Shown here piece by piece: positions 45,381 through 51,394 of a stretch of 64,000 bases of DNA. Positions within the stretch are counted from its first letter, which is position 1. Every line of letters begins with the position of its first letter. The notes under the pieces are model-generated. The model was not told the origin of the DNA. It was given only the letters and a program-made list of their open reading frames with translations, and made no database searches. The translations under genes and the position numbers were made by a program. This stretch comes from Bactericera cockerelli (Eukaryota; Arthropoda; Insecta; Hemiptera; Triozidae): contig CM044958.1 in the NCBI GenBank assembly GCA_024516035.1, positions 25,744,727-25,808,726 of the forward strand, in the 5' to 3' direction.

Positions 45381-46664
45381 ATAAAACAAACACATTTAAT
45401 TGAAGTGAAAAATAAGAGGTCATAAGCAAGGCTCCTATAGGTGTATGTGTTCGAAATTTCGTTGAAATCCGTTGGGTTGTTTCTGAGATTTTCAGATTTG
45501 CGCATGGAAATAACAGACGTACAGACACAGCATGAGTTCGGTTGATTTGTAGATATTCAATGGACGTCTCAACGTATGTATTAAGCGAAATTTTGGGTGG
45601 AAAAGGGTTTTGAAATACATTAGATCTATCTTACTAATCCATTGAGAGATACAAGATGTTTATTTGAACAGTATACTGTTCCATACTTACCATTAGCATC
45701 ATCACTAATCAAAGCCATCCTGGGTTCATGTAGTCCCAGAACCACATCAATGAGAACATTAGCAACCTTGTCTGTTATATTCTTCACTCTTTGGTTCTGC
45801 ACGTTGCTCTCTAGCCCAGAGGATAACTCGGTATCATCTGTGTGGAATGTATAAATCAATATCATATTCTTTTTATTCAAACTCAATAAAATAAATCTCG
45901 TGTTTTTCTATCCCTCATAACAAACAAACGAAAGCATATTCAATGGAAGGATCTACCATGTTGAAACTTCCTGTCTATCATTTCTGCTTCATCTCTATCT
46001 AGAAAAATAGATGTAATTAACGACATCTCCCTACAACGAAACTCCACCTGATGACTTCTGCCCACTTTTGGTCGCTATCCATATTTCCCCATGAAGTATC
46101 TTTGGAACGGAATCGTCCAAAGTAGGTACAAACTAAGCCCATACTTAATCACTTTCCGTGCCCATGTGTAATGTGTATTGTTATAATGGTGGAATTATTT
46201 ATACGGGTACTTATTGAACCCTTGGAAGTCCAGAACCAGTGTCCTGAGCTTCCGTGTAAGTGTAGCGTGTTTATATTATGCACTAAAAGTCAGTTACCTA
46301 CTTAGTATTAGTAAAATATTACGAGAAACATCATTGAGACTCCCGGAGACTAACAAATTGTTCATATTTAGTTTATTTGGTACTTATTTTGATATTGCGA
46401 ATTGTATGTAGGTGTTGTCTTTTCTAAATCCTCACCTTCTCCTTCTATTTCGTAAATTCTGGAAACATTCGCCCTCAACAAAGCCCGCAGAGATTTCGAC
46501 TGCATCCAGTTTCCCATGGACGCCGCCGTTTGGTTTTGACTGCTGTTTGCGGCCAGATCGATAATACGGGGTACGGGCTCTTGGTGTTGCATAAGATCCA
46601 AGTTCAGAACAGCAGAGGAGGTCCCCAATAAGAAGATCAGAGATAAAATCAACGGCACAAACAT
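27598..46664 (-). CDS. Ir40a: Ionotropic receptor 40a (17 coding exons)
   Basis: A ligand-gated ion channel subunit of the arthropod IR family; in insects IR40a acts with IR93a and IR25a in humidity sensing (established knowledge). The chained exons give 797 codons in unbroken phase. Residues 1-18 are a signal peptide, to about 290 an amino-terminal domain, 293-410 S1 (PPWNFVYY, GRDDKLLSLLASKLNF, GDLTLTHERNEAVEF with the Arg that contacts ligand in glutamate receptors), 411-432 M1 (VWPPLILSAVVAGPVLYLII), about 452-466 pore, about 477-503 M3 (LYSANLTSILA), 508-657 S2, about 712-733 M4. The Ir40a assignment rests on the FFTLADSEAF and SHSYHLGEKLNTRYSA segments as I remember the family. A reciprocal search would settle it. 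AATAAA lies at 27,574-27,579. The last tail of about 30 residues is low-complexity and least certain. Confidence 0.75.
28480..28668 (+). mobile_element. tRNA-derived SINE (third type), in Ir40a intron 16
   Basis: Head with GTGGTAAAGGCGGCACTC and B box GGGTTCGAAACCC; body ends GGGCAGTATAAATAAGGCGA and an ATT tail. Opposite strand to Ir40a. The body repeats at 20,535-20,632. Confidence 0.75.
28734..28938 (-). CDS. Ir40a: Ir40a exon 16
   Basis: Acceptor ATGTTCCCTCAG, donor GTCCT|GTGAGT. A Ser/Ala/acidic linker, then LSMKPLQGCFYILLIGYVVS, the first part of M4. Reading through the donor gives an alternative stop at 28,666, judged an intron read-through. Confidence 0.85.
29796..29883 (-). CDS. Ir40a: Ir40a exon 15
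   Basis: Acceptor CCACTTCACAG, donor CATCG|GTAAGA. End of S2: LLRLFEAGIIDKITDDEYQD. Confidence 0.88.
30120..30285 (+). repeat. LINE 3' tail in Ir40a intron 14
   Basis: Related to 1020-1125 (GAGCAACAGCTACTT, TAGACGCTTGTG, CCCTCTGATG); ends in AATAAAGAAG and an A run of over 20. Confidence 0.6.
30353..30449 (-). CDS. Ir40a: Ir40a exon 14
   Basis: Acceptor GAACTTTCAG, donor TATCAT|GTGAGT. S2: SHSYHLGEKLNTRYSAIAVQ and MGCPYIENFN. Confidence 0.9.
31018..31196. mobile_element. hAT MITE, 179 bp, in Ir40a intron 13
   Basis: Terminal inverted repeats CAGCGGTTCCCAACC and GGTTGGGAACCGCTG, flanked by TTCTACAG on both sides (8-bp duplication). No ORF. Both ends and the target duplication are intact. 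Confidence 0.93.
31243..31405 (-). CDS. Ir40a: Ir40a exon 13
   Basis: Acceptor TTTTGATCCCCAG, donor TTTG|GTCGGT (a weak donor, but the only one keeping phase). S2: LVKDLWQLMQRQQRYLIDSN and LLGGRETLFYDAKRF. A 179-bp hAT MITE lies 47 bp into the next intron. Confidence 0.88.
31858..31997 (+). mobile_element. tRNA-derived SINE (second type), in Ir40a intron 12
   Basis: AATAGCTTGATCGATAACGC (A box), GTTGATTCGAGACCC (B box) and the AGATTAACACAAAT body end match the 20,066 type. Confidence 0.65.
32350..32450 (-). CDS. Ir40a: Ir40a exon 12
   Basis: Acceptor CCATTTTCCAG, donor GGAG|GTGAGA. S2: PIRNMEQLVDVMKSKQYQTV. Confidence 0.92.
33473..33601 (-). CDS. Ir40a: Ir40a exon 11
   Basis: Acceptor TCACCATGCAG, donor CAAAG|GTAAAA. 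Encodes the M3 helix SLSATYVIVDLYSANLTSIL, the IR counterpart of the SYTANLAAF gate. Confidence 0.93.
34058..34220 (-). CDS. Ir40a: Ir40a exon 10
   Basis: Acceptor TGCTTGTCAG, donor CAAA|GTAAGC. Encodes M1 and the pore region DCVWFILVILLKQ. Confidence 0.92.
35026..35184 (-). CDS. Ir40a: Ir40a exon 9
   Basis: Acceptor GCCATTATCAG, donor GGAAG|GTGAGT. Core S1: EADMFMGDLTLTHERNEAVE, then FTFFTLADSEAFLTHAPE, characteristic of this receptor. Confidence 0.92.
35300..35505 (+). repeat. Retroelement-like 3' end in Ir40a intron 8
   Basis: Ends with CCCGTTGCAAAGCACGGGCA and GGCTAGTATTA, the same style of terminal hairpin plus short tail as 12,200-12,445. No ORF. Confidence 0.4.
36358..36445 (-). CDS. 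Ir40a: Ir40a exon 8
   Basis: Acceptor TTCTCAATGCAG, donor CGCGG|GTACGT. Encodes YLFVDPPDRNQGS to YTGALGLVTSR of S1. Confidence 0.85.
36662..36755 (+). mobile_element. tRNA-derived SINE (second type), 5'-truncated, in Ir40a intron 7
   Basis: Begins at the B-box half (GGTCGGTGGTTCAAGTACCG) and keeps the body GAAGATTTAGTAAAGCGAG to GTGATTAACACAAAT. Confidence 0.65.
36799..36905 (-). CDS. Ir40a: Ir40a exon 7
   Basis: Acceptor TTTTTACCGTTGCAG, donor TTCAG|GTAAGA. Opens the S1 lobe: KPPWNFVYYEND and GRDDKLLSLLASKLNF. Confidence 0.88.
36998..37172 (-). mobile_element. 5S rRNA-derived SINE, diverged, in Ir40a intron 6
   Basis: The minus strand starts at 37,172 with AGCCAGCGTCAGCGAATGCA, then ACCGGTTCTCGTAG, GGAAGTTAAGCAACGTCC and the body. 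It is closer to the 1931 copy than to the young copies. Same strand as Ir40a. Confidence 0.75.
37490..37664 (-). CDS. Ir40a: Ir40a exon 6
   Basis: Acceptor TTTTGTGAACAG, donor ACAT|GTTAGT. Encodes YQILYNQASSNSKG through VYSNFHGRILLIPILH. A 5S-type SINE lies in the following intron. Confidence 0.8.
38091..38226 (+). mobile_element. tRNA-derived SINE (second type), in Ir40a intron 5
   Basis: CGACCGACCACAGTAGGTTC and GATAAGGCGGCGG (A box), GGTGGTTCAAGTCCCGG (B box), body to GTGATTAACACA. The most complete copy of the type. Confidence 0.78.
38262..38560. mobile_element. hAT-like MITE, in Ir40a intron 5
   Basis: The right end ATTGCCTACCCCTG is approximately mirrored at the left by a degraded GGTCGGCAAT. 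The interior has two GGTCCGAATCCGGACCGCG-like blocks. No ORF. Confidence 0.5.
38583..38716 (-). CDS. Ir40a: Ir40a exon 5
   Basis: Acceptor TTAGATTCAG, donor GGGGT|GTAAGT. Encodes HIFYIFISPEPQLSRFF and MKIIVIAKTRPG. The donor two bases downstream of an alternative GT is chosen because it keeps phase with exon 6. Confidence 0.8.
39400..39495 (-). CDS. Ir40a: Ir40a exon 4
   Basis: Acceptor CTATATTCCAG, donor AAAG|GTAATA. Encodes LLEDFGRWQNKL to MEEILLK; phase 0 on both sides. Confidence 0.75.
40551..40645 (-). CDS. Ir40a: Ir40a exon 3
   Basis: Acceptor TCTCTTATTCCAG, donor AATAC|GTAAAC. Encodes GNVSKNNLLQDL to RSQDMKY. Intron 2, between this and exon 2, holds the gypsy element at 40,702-45,054, only 57 bp from the acceptor. 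Confidence 0.75.
40702..40820 (+). repeat. 5' LTR of the intronic gypsy element
   Basis: 119 bp, very short for an LTR; contains AATAAA. No TATA box is visible. Confidence 0.95.
40837..42012 (+). CDS. gag-protease of the intronic gypsy element
   Basis: 391 codons. An N-terminal capsid-like region (WTSYVERLELFLECNG, YFSPKKYFLTERIKFEER) is followed by two CCHC zinc knuckles at about residues 224-237 (CVCCGRHGHDFTTC) and 243-256 (CHVCGGQGHLKRMC), and a retropepsin motif LDTGASVSII near residue 311. The frame is stopped by TGA at 42,010-42,012. The same frame resumes with pol-like codons after it, so the stop looks like a lesion in a single gag-pol frame rather than a normal gag terminus. Confidence 0.85.
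   Translation: MANKKLLGHIEQFNEEETDWTSYVERLELFLECNGVTEEDEKKVKIALTLMGGKVFAVAKDLCFPGKPQEEKWDDLKVKLQNYFSPKKYFLTERIKFEERTQQVGESVQEYARTIKAIAADCKFGNGLKERLRDRLMSGLQNKDVKRKCRMEKEDKLTFDLVLQTAIQIEQTENDLIDENKLREVHKFENNQRHPQIAPHNSKNRSNDRFSSSQIQAGKSDIQCVCCGRHGHDFTTCRLRFYKCHVCGGQGHLKRMCKGQQKQHYVDVVQKVENSTMEENISHLLSINSLNYVERFQVSTQVEGKPIKFELDTGASVSIISEKLYNEMFNDIRLEQTNLKLAYWGNESVHLLGCINVNVKIQSEQHECTLYVLKGTGCALLGREWIFMFNT
42013..44890 (+). pseudogene. pol (RT, RNase H, integrase) of the intronic gypsy element, disrupted
   Basis: The frame continues to about 42,463, where one extra base shifts it by one; the rest is open from 42,470 to 44,890. RT blocks: GTPIVPVLKPNGDIRICGDY, then YNRMPFGISSAPGIFQ, then KVYFDEILIFG, where the second catalytic Asp of the YxDD box is Glu. 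RNase H: ILACDASAYGISAVML. Integrase: HHCC finger (HLNHLGITKM to CLECIQNR), then DDE residues in HIDFLGPF, VSDNGPPF and NGQAESAVK. The C-terminal tail has acidic ESCESSDEHEEQVE-type repeats. Stop, frameshift and altered RT site make it inactive. Confidence 0.88.
44936..45054 (+). repeat. 3' LTR of the intronic gypsy element
   Basis: The same length and, by eye, nearly the same sequence as the 5' LTR, so the insertion is fairly recent despite the coding lesions. Confidence 0.95.
45055..45625. other. Rest of Ir40a intron 2
   Basis: Contains a T run (about 45,349-45,376) and AT-rich DNA; no gene. Confidence 0.5.
45691..45837 (-). CDS. Ir40a: Ir40a exon 2
   Basis: Acceptor TTCCACACAG, donor AATG|GTAAGT. 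Encodes the amino-terminal domain segment with VANVLIDVVLGLHEPRMAL. Phase 1 in, phase 1 out. Confidence 0.8.
46436..46664 (-). CDS. Ir40a: Ir40a exon 1
   Basis: ATG at 46,664; the peptide begins MFVPLILSLIFLLGTSSA, a classic signal sequence. Donor GAAG|GTGAGG at 46,435. Ends in phase 1. This start fits because the upstream in-frame codons are translated poly-T sequence. Confidence 0.8.
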
Positions 46665-46801
46665 TGGCGCGTTTTTTTGTTTTTTTTTTTTTTTTTTCTT
46701 TAAAAAATGGTAGAAGCATGCGTTAGAATTTGAAAACTGTAGGAAAAGAAAGGCGTTTATTGTGATTTTTATGGCTGCATCCAAGTTATGAAAAATAATT
46801 C

Positions 46802-46835
46802 CTTTAACAAAAGAAAATTGACGTTTTTGATATCA
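46802..46835. repeat. Left remnant of a foldback MITE split by the LINE
   Basis: GAAAATTGACGTTTTTGATATCA matches the inner arm of the 20,809-21,425 family; the same arm continues at 51,325 after the LINE. Confidence 0.7.
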
Positions 46836-46890
46836 AAAAACTACAAAATGTAACTACAAAACTCAAAAAACTACAAAATGTATCAAAGAA

Positions 46891-48276
46891 ATGGATATTA
46901 ATAAGGTAAACTACGAAAAACAAATAGTGCTCTTACAAAGTGAAATCAATAACCTCAAAAGTGAAGTGAACAAAACGTCTCCAACAACTCTAAATGACGA
47001 ATCAACTTTCTCCTCCACCCCTGCCTTCCCCCGCCCCGCCCACCAGTCACCACCTCAAGATCTCAACCTGTCTTCTATCCTCAACACCCAGGATCATGAA
47101 TTATTAGAACACATGGAGAAAACTATCATCAATACTCAGGATCCTGCAGAAACATCCAAACAGAATATCAACCAAACACCAACTGCTAATATAAGTACCC
47201 CAAAAAATGTCAATAGAAATATTTTTATGATAGGTGATAGTCACTGCAGGGAACTTAGAGATATTTTAAAGAAATTTAATGCTCCACGTAGTAAAACCAC
47301 TTGCATATCTTACCCAGGCAAAACCTTAAAAGAAATAGTCCAAATCCTTAAACCGAATAAATTAACAGAGGAAACTCAAATCTGCATAATGGCAGGAACT
47401 AATGATATTTTTCAAACAAAATTTGAAGATATACAAAAGTCTCTTGATATTCTTCATGACAAATGTAAAGATCACCAAATTCTTGTCATATTAATCCCCC
47501 CACGGTATGACATCAATAAAATTAATTCTCACATCGTCAATGTTAACGTAAAAATTAAACATTACATCAATAAATTTAATAATTTTACTTGGTTAGACCC
47601 ATTTAATTGTCTACAAATGAAACATTATTCGAACGACGCCGTCCATCTGAACTTAAAGGGCAAATCTACTCTTTGTTACCGAATAATAAACAAACTGTTT
47701 GACAAAGTATACAATAACTTGAACTTACAAACTCGTACAGCAGAATCAGCACTAGTAGGTAAACCCAACAGCTACAATAGATATAACTATAGACATGTTC
47801 CAATGCCACTTTCTACAAATAGAGCTAGAACGTTTATCAATACAAATAATACTCAGAGCAAACCTGTGATACCGACACATGATCACTATACAGACCATCG
47901 CATCTTACCTCAACTTAACTTTCGTTATGAACGTGGCGCAAGACCACCTTACCAACAAACTCTTGCAGATCAAATTAGGTCATTCGATACTTACCCAAAT
48001 CTCTCCTCAACTCAGACATTCCCCCCTTTACTAACTAATCATAACACCAAACCACTCTCTCCTTATCATACTATAAGAACCTTCGGTTCAAATTTCATCA
48101 ACAATCCCAACCTTATCCCTCCTCCTCAGAACATAATGCATCGCGAGATGAGACTTCCCCCTCCATACCCAACATATCAAACAAGAAAATCACACCAAAA
48201 TACAACCATTACCCAATCCAGGTCCACTCACACACCAATACAGAAAACTCCCCTGATACTAACCACCCTTGTATAA
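46891..48276 (+). CDS. LINE ORF1 with SGNH-esterase-like domain
   Basis: 461 codons. Residues 1-32 are a short heptad-like coiled-coil (YEKQIVLLQSEINNLKSEV). Residues 110-275 form an SGNH/GDSL hydrolase-like fold: GDSH with the nucleophile Ser at about 119, GTND at 169-172, DAVH at 249-252 carrying the Asp and His. The C-terminal third is basic and rich in Pro, Asn and Thr without a zinc finger. Esterase-type ORF1s are known in CR1-group LINEs, where they are thought to bind RNA or membranes. All catalytic positions look intact. The stop at 48,274-48,276 lies inside the open ORF2 frame. Confidence 0.85.
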   Translation: MDINKVNYEKQIVLLQSEINNLKSEVNKTSPTTLNDESTFSSTPAFPRPAHQSPPQDLNLSSILNTQDHELLEHMEKTIINTQDPAETSKQNINQTPTANISTPKNVNRNIFMIGDSHCRELRDILKKFNAPRSKTTCISYPGKTLKEIVQILKPNKLTEETQICIMAGTNDIFQTKFEDIQKSLDILHDKCKDHQILVILIPPRYDINKINSHIVNVNVKIKHYINKFNNFTWLDPFNCLQMKHYSNDAVHLNLKGKSTLCYRIINKLFDKVYNNLNLQTRTAESALVGKPNSYNRYNYRHVPMPLSTNRARTFINTNNTQSKPVIPTHDHYTDHRILPQLNFRYERGARPPYQQTLADQIRSFDTYPNLSSTQTFPPLLTNHNTKPLSPYHTIRTFGSNFINNPNLIPPPQNIMHREMRLPPPYPTYQTRKSHQNTTITQSRSTHTPIQKTPLILTTLV

Positions 48277-51215
48277 ATGATACCAAGATTAACTCAAATG
48301 AAAAATGTCTAAAAACGAATGAAAAGCCAAATTTAAATATTTCCTCACAAAGAAAAAATATCAGAATATTTTACCAGAATACAAGGGGGCTCAAAGGAAA
48401 AACAAATAATTTCTTTCTGAGTGTCTTGACTGAGGATTACGATGTAATAGCAATTGTAGAATCTTGGCTTTCTCCCGACGTTCATTCTAGAGAGCTATTT
48501 GACTCACGATATGATATATTTAGACAAGATAGATCCTTTGAATGTACAGGGAAAACACGCGGAGGAGGACTCATCCTCGCAATAAAGAAAACAATAACAG
48601 TGGTAGCCAAAGAGCCATGGAATGAATGTAGTGAAACAACAGAAACCCTTTGGGTTAAATGTGACCTATACGGACAGCAGACTTTCATAGCTCTGTGTTA
48701 TCTACCTCCCCCAGTAAAACCGGATACAGTAGAAAACTTGTCCAAGAAAATATGTGACCTAGAAGAAGTGATAGAAAATAATTTAATTATCTTAGGCGAC
48801 TTCAATATCTCGGAAGTAAATCTGAATGATGAGACAAGCTCTTATCGCATGTATCACTTAAAAAAAATTATCAACTTTTTCAATCTCGATTCCCACAACA
48901 CCATAGCAAACGAAAATGGAAAAACTCTTGATTTGTTTTTAAGTAACCTTCAAAAGGATAAAATAACAAGAACAAAAATTTTAAAATTAGACATTGAAAA
49001 AACACACGGTTTAGTGAACATTGATGATCACCATCCTCCACTTATAATAAATATCAATCTCATAAAAGAAAATGATCCCTATAAGAAATTGACCAATGAG
49101 AAAATATCAACACAATACTTTTTTAAAAACGCAAATTTTGATAAATTAAGAGCCGAATGTAGCCACATAGATTGGGATGAATTAGACAAGGCATCAGACC
49201 CCGATGAAAAGCTAAGCCTTCTCTACACAAAATTAAATACAGTTTTCACTCTCAGTATACCTATTTATAAAAACAAACCACGAGAAAATAAATTTCCCTC
49301 ATGGTGGAGTAAAACCTGCCAATGTATGTACAAACGCAAAGAGAGGCTAAGAAAAATAAAATATAAATCGCAAAAACAAGAATCAGATTATTGTGAACTT
49401 CGAAAATCGTGCAAAAAACAAATTAAGACTGATTACGAAATATATGTCGGTAAAGTTTCAGACGAGATAAAAAAGGGCAACTCCAAACCTTTTTGGAACT
49501 TCACCAAAGATAAAAAAAGAGATCCGCCATTAAAAACTTTAATATATGAAGGCGCACCAATCACAGACCCGGAAAGAATTGTGTTATGCTTTGCAGAACA
49601 TTTCCATAAATCCTATAACCACCAAAAATCCTCCTACCTCCCAAATCCATGTGACAGATTGCTCGGGTACGATGAATTCTTTATTGAAGCTATCACCGAA
49701 AATGACGTGGGTTATGAGATTGCTCAGTTACCAAAAAATAAACCTCCAGGTCCAGATGGAATTCCCCCCATCATCTTTTACGAACTCATAGATCACATAA
49801 GAAAACCTATAGCAAAAATAATCAATGCATCCCTTGAACAAGGAAAATTCCCCACTACCTTAAAAGAATCCATCGTTTCACCGATACCTAAAAAATCCAA
49901 CAGCCAAGATATTACAAATCACCGTCCAATATCAAACCTTAACTCTATTGCCAAAATCATGGAAAGCGTAATATATACCAAAATCTCACCCCTCATATTC
50001 AATCACGTATCCCACCAACAACACGGTTTTGTCAACAAGAAATCAACGATAACCAACCTCATTGAATTTACTGATTACACGGCTAGGGCTATCGCGGACA
50101 AACACGAAGTACACACTGTATACACAGATATCTTTAAATGTTTCGACCAACTCTCTCATGACGCCATCCTAACAAATCTACATCGAATAGGAATGTCCAA
50201 AAAATTAATTGAATTCTTTGCTAGCTATCTCCAAAATAGAAAAATTAAGGTTAGGTATCTTGGGAACGAATCAGACCCAATTTACCCCACATCTGGTGTA
50301 GGCCAAGGTTCAAAGCTGAGCAGTTTATTATTCATACTAACATATAATGATATTCAACAATACATAAAAAATTCCCAAATCCTCCTCTACGCAGATGATT
50401 TAAAAATCTTTAAAGTAATTCAAAGTCAAGAAGACTGCAGAGCTTTACAAAAAGACATAGATTCAATCACTAATTGGTTGTCAACCATAGGTCTAAAATT
50501 TCACCCAGATAAATGTCTAAGTATGATATACACAAATAAGAAAACTCAACTGTTTCCCTACATATACACAGTAAATAATGTACCCATCAAATCCGTAGAC
50601 AAATACAAAGACCTAGGTATTATATTCCAAAGTAATTTAAACTTCGATATCCACCGTCAAGAAATCACTCAAAAAGCATACAAAAAACTAGGAATGATAT
50701 TTAGATACTCTAAACCAATGAAAGACCCAGATGCCATACAACTATTATATCAATCCCTTGTTAGGTCGAATTTAGAGTATGGATGTACTTTATGGTCTCC
50801 ATCTACCAAAATAGGATCTAAAGAAGTAGAAAAAATACAGGGTCACTTTCTCAGATTCCTATTTTTCAAGCTGAATGGAATTTACCCCCTCTACCCAAAC
50901 TACATCGAATACAGCCTACTGACCGAACATGCATGCCTCAAAAAATTATCTGAAAGAAGGCAAGACCAACAAATAAAATTACTCGTAAATATTGATAATG
51001 GGCAGATACACTGTCCATATATAATGCACCAACTAAAAATAAAAATACCAGACACTCGACTAAGACAAAATCCAAACATTTTCTTTTCACTCCCCAACAA
51101 AAAAGATATCTATTTATATAAATCTCCAATAATACGTTCTATGGAACTTTACAATAATATAGAACCAAATAACAGACCCCAAGTCCAATTACCAATAAAC
51201 CATACTGACCACTGA
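48045..51215 (+). CDS. LINE ORF2: AP-endonuclease and reverse transcriptase
   Basis: The frame opens after a TAA at 48,042 and runs to TGA at 51,213. The first 230 nt overlap ORF1 in the -1 frame. No ATG precedes the endonuclease. Endonuclease blocks: FYQNTRGLKGK, VIAIVESWLS, LIILGDFNI, DDHHPPLII. RT: NHRPISNLNSIAKIMESVIY, then HQQHGFVNKKSTITNL, TDIFKCFDQLSHDAIL, SGVGQGSKLSSLLF, YADD at 50,388-50,399, and a C-terminal extension. No stop or frameshift is seen, so the copy may encode active enzymes. Translation by -1 frameshift at A AAT TTC (48,090-48,096) is inferred. Confidence 0.88.
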   Translation, partial: HQTTLSLSYYKNLRFKFHQQSQPYPSSSEHNASRDETSPSIPNISNKKITPKYNHYPIQVHSHTNTENSPDTNHPCINDTKINSNEKCLKTNEKPNLNISSQRKNIRIFYQNTRGLKGKTNNFFLSVLTEDYDVIAIVESWLSPDVHSRELFDSRYDIFRQDRSFECTGKTRGGGLILAIKKTITVVAKEPWNECSETTETLWVKCDLYGQQTFIALCYLPPPVKPDTVENLSKKICDLEEVIENNLIILGDFNISEVNLNDETSSYRMYHLKKIINFFNLDSHNTIANENGKTLDLFLSNLQKDKITRTKILKLDIEKTHGLVNIDDHHPPLIININLIKENDPYKKLTNEKISTQYFFKNANFDKLRAECSHIDWDELDKASDPDEKLSLLYTKLNTVFTLSIPIYKNKPRENKFPSWWSKTCQCMYKRKERLRKIKYKSQKQESDYCELRKSCKKQIKTDYEIYVGKVSDEIKKGNSKPFWNFTKDKKRDPPLKTLIYEGAPITDPERIVLCFAEHFHKSYNHQKSSYLPNPCDRLLGYDEFFIEAITENDVGYEIAQLPKNKPPGPDGIPPIIFYELIDHIRKPIAKIINASLEQGKFPTTLKESIVSPIPKKSNSQDITNHRPISNLNSIAKIMESVIYTKISPLIFNHVSHQQHGFVNKKSTITNLIEFTDYTARAIADKHEVHTVYTDIFKCFDQLSHDAILTNLHRIGMSKKLIEFFASYLQNRKIKVRYLGNESDPIYPTSGVGQGSKLSSLLFILTYNDIQQYIKNSQILLYADDLKIFKVIQSQEDCRALQKDIDSITNWLSTIGLKFHPDKCLSMIYTNKKTQLFPYIYTVNNVPIKSVDKYKDLGIIFQSNLNFDIHRQEITQKAYKKLGMIFRYSKPMKDPDAIQLLYQSLVRSNLEYGCTLWSPSTKIGSKEVEKIQGHFLRFLFFKLNGIYPLYPNYIEYSLLTEHACLKKLSERRQDQQIKLLVNIDNGQIHCPYIMHQLKIKIPDTRLRQNPNIFFSLPNKKDIYLYKSPIIRSMELYNNIEPNNRPQVQLPINHTDH
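48090..48096 (+). promoter_or_regulatory. Candidate -1 frameshift heptamer A AAT TTC between LINE ORF1 and ORF2
   Basis: In ORF1 phase the bases read A AAT TTC, the X XXY YYZ form. It lies 46 nt after the last stop of the ORF2 frame. No strong downstream stem is evident. Confidence 0.45.
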
Positions 51216-51291
51216 CTATAACAGACCTACCCTAACATCAGTCATTGTCCATTTATGTTGAGCCGAAAGGATAAACTAAATGGATGTAGAT

Positions 51292-51324
<33 letters not shown>

Positions 51325-51325
<1 letters not shown>

Positions 51326-51394
51326 TATCAGTTCTTTTTGATCATTCCATCAACACTTGACGACTGTTTTTACACGAAGTGTTTTTTGGGGGAT
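51325..51394. repeat. Right remnant of the foldback MITE split by the LINE
   Basis: ATATCAGTTCTTTTTGATCA to ACGAAGTGTTTTTTGGGGGA continues the arm interrupted at 46,835 and carries the family terminus. Confidence 0.85.

Larger units (their letters stand above)
46836..51324 (+). mobile_element. Full-length LINE (CR1/Jockey-like) with A tail
   Basis: Two long ORFs and a poly-A end (51,298-51,324), flanked by ATATCA at 46,830-46,835 and 51,325-51,330. The insertion falls in a foldback MITE whose uninterrupted form is present at 20,809-21,425, so the empty-site sequence is known. The 5' leader before the ORF1 ATG is only about 55 bp. Confidence 0.92.

Noticed and set aside
49546..49791. Separate small ORF inside the LINE
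   Set aside because: Out-of-frame reading within ORF2, whose RT motifs define the real frame.
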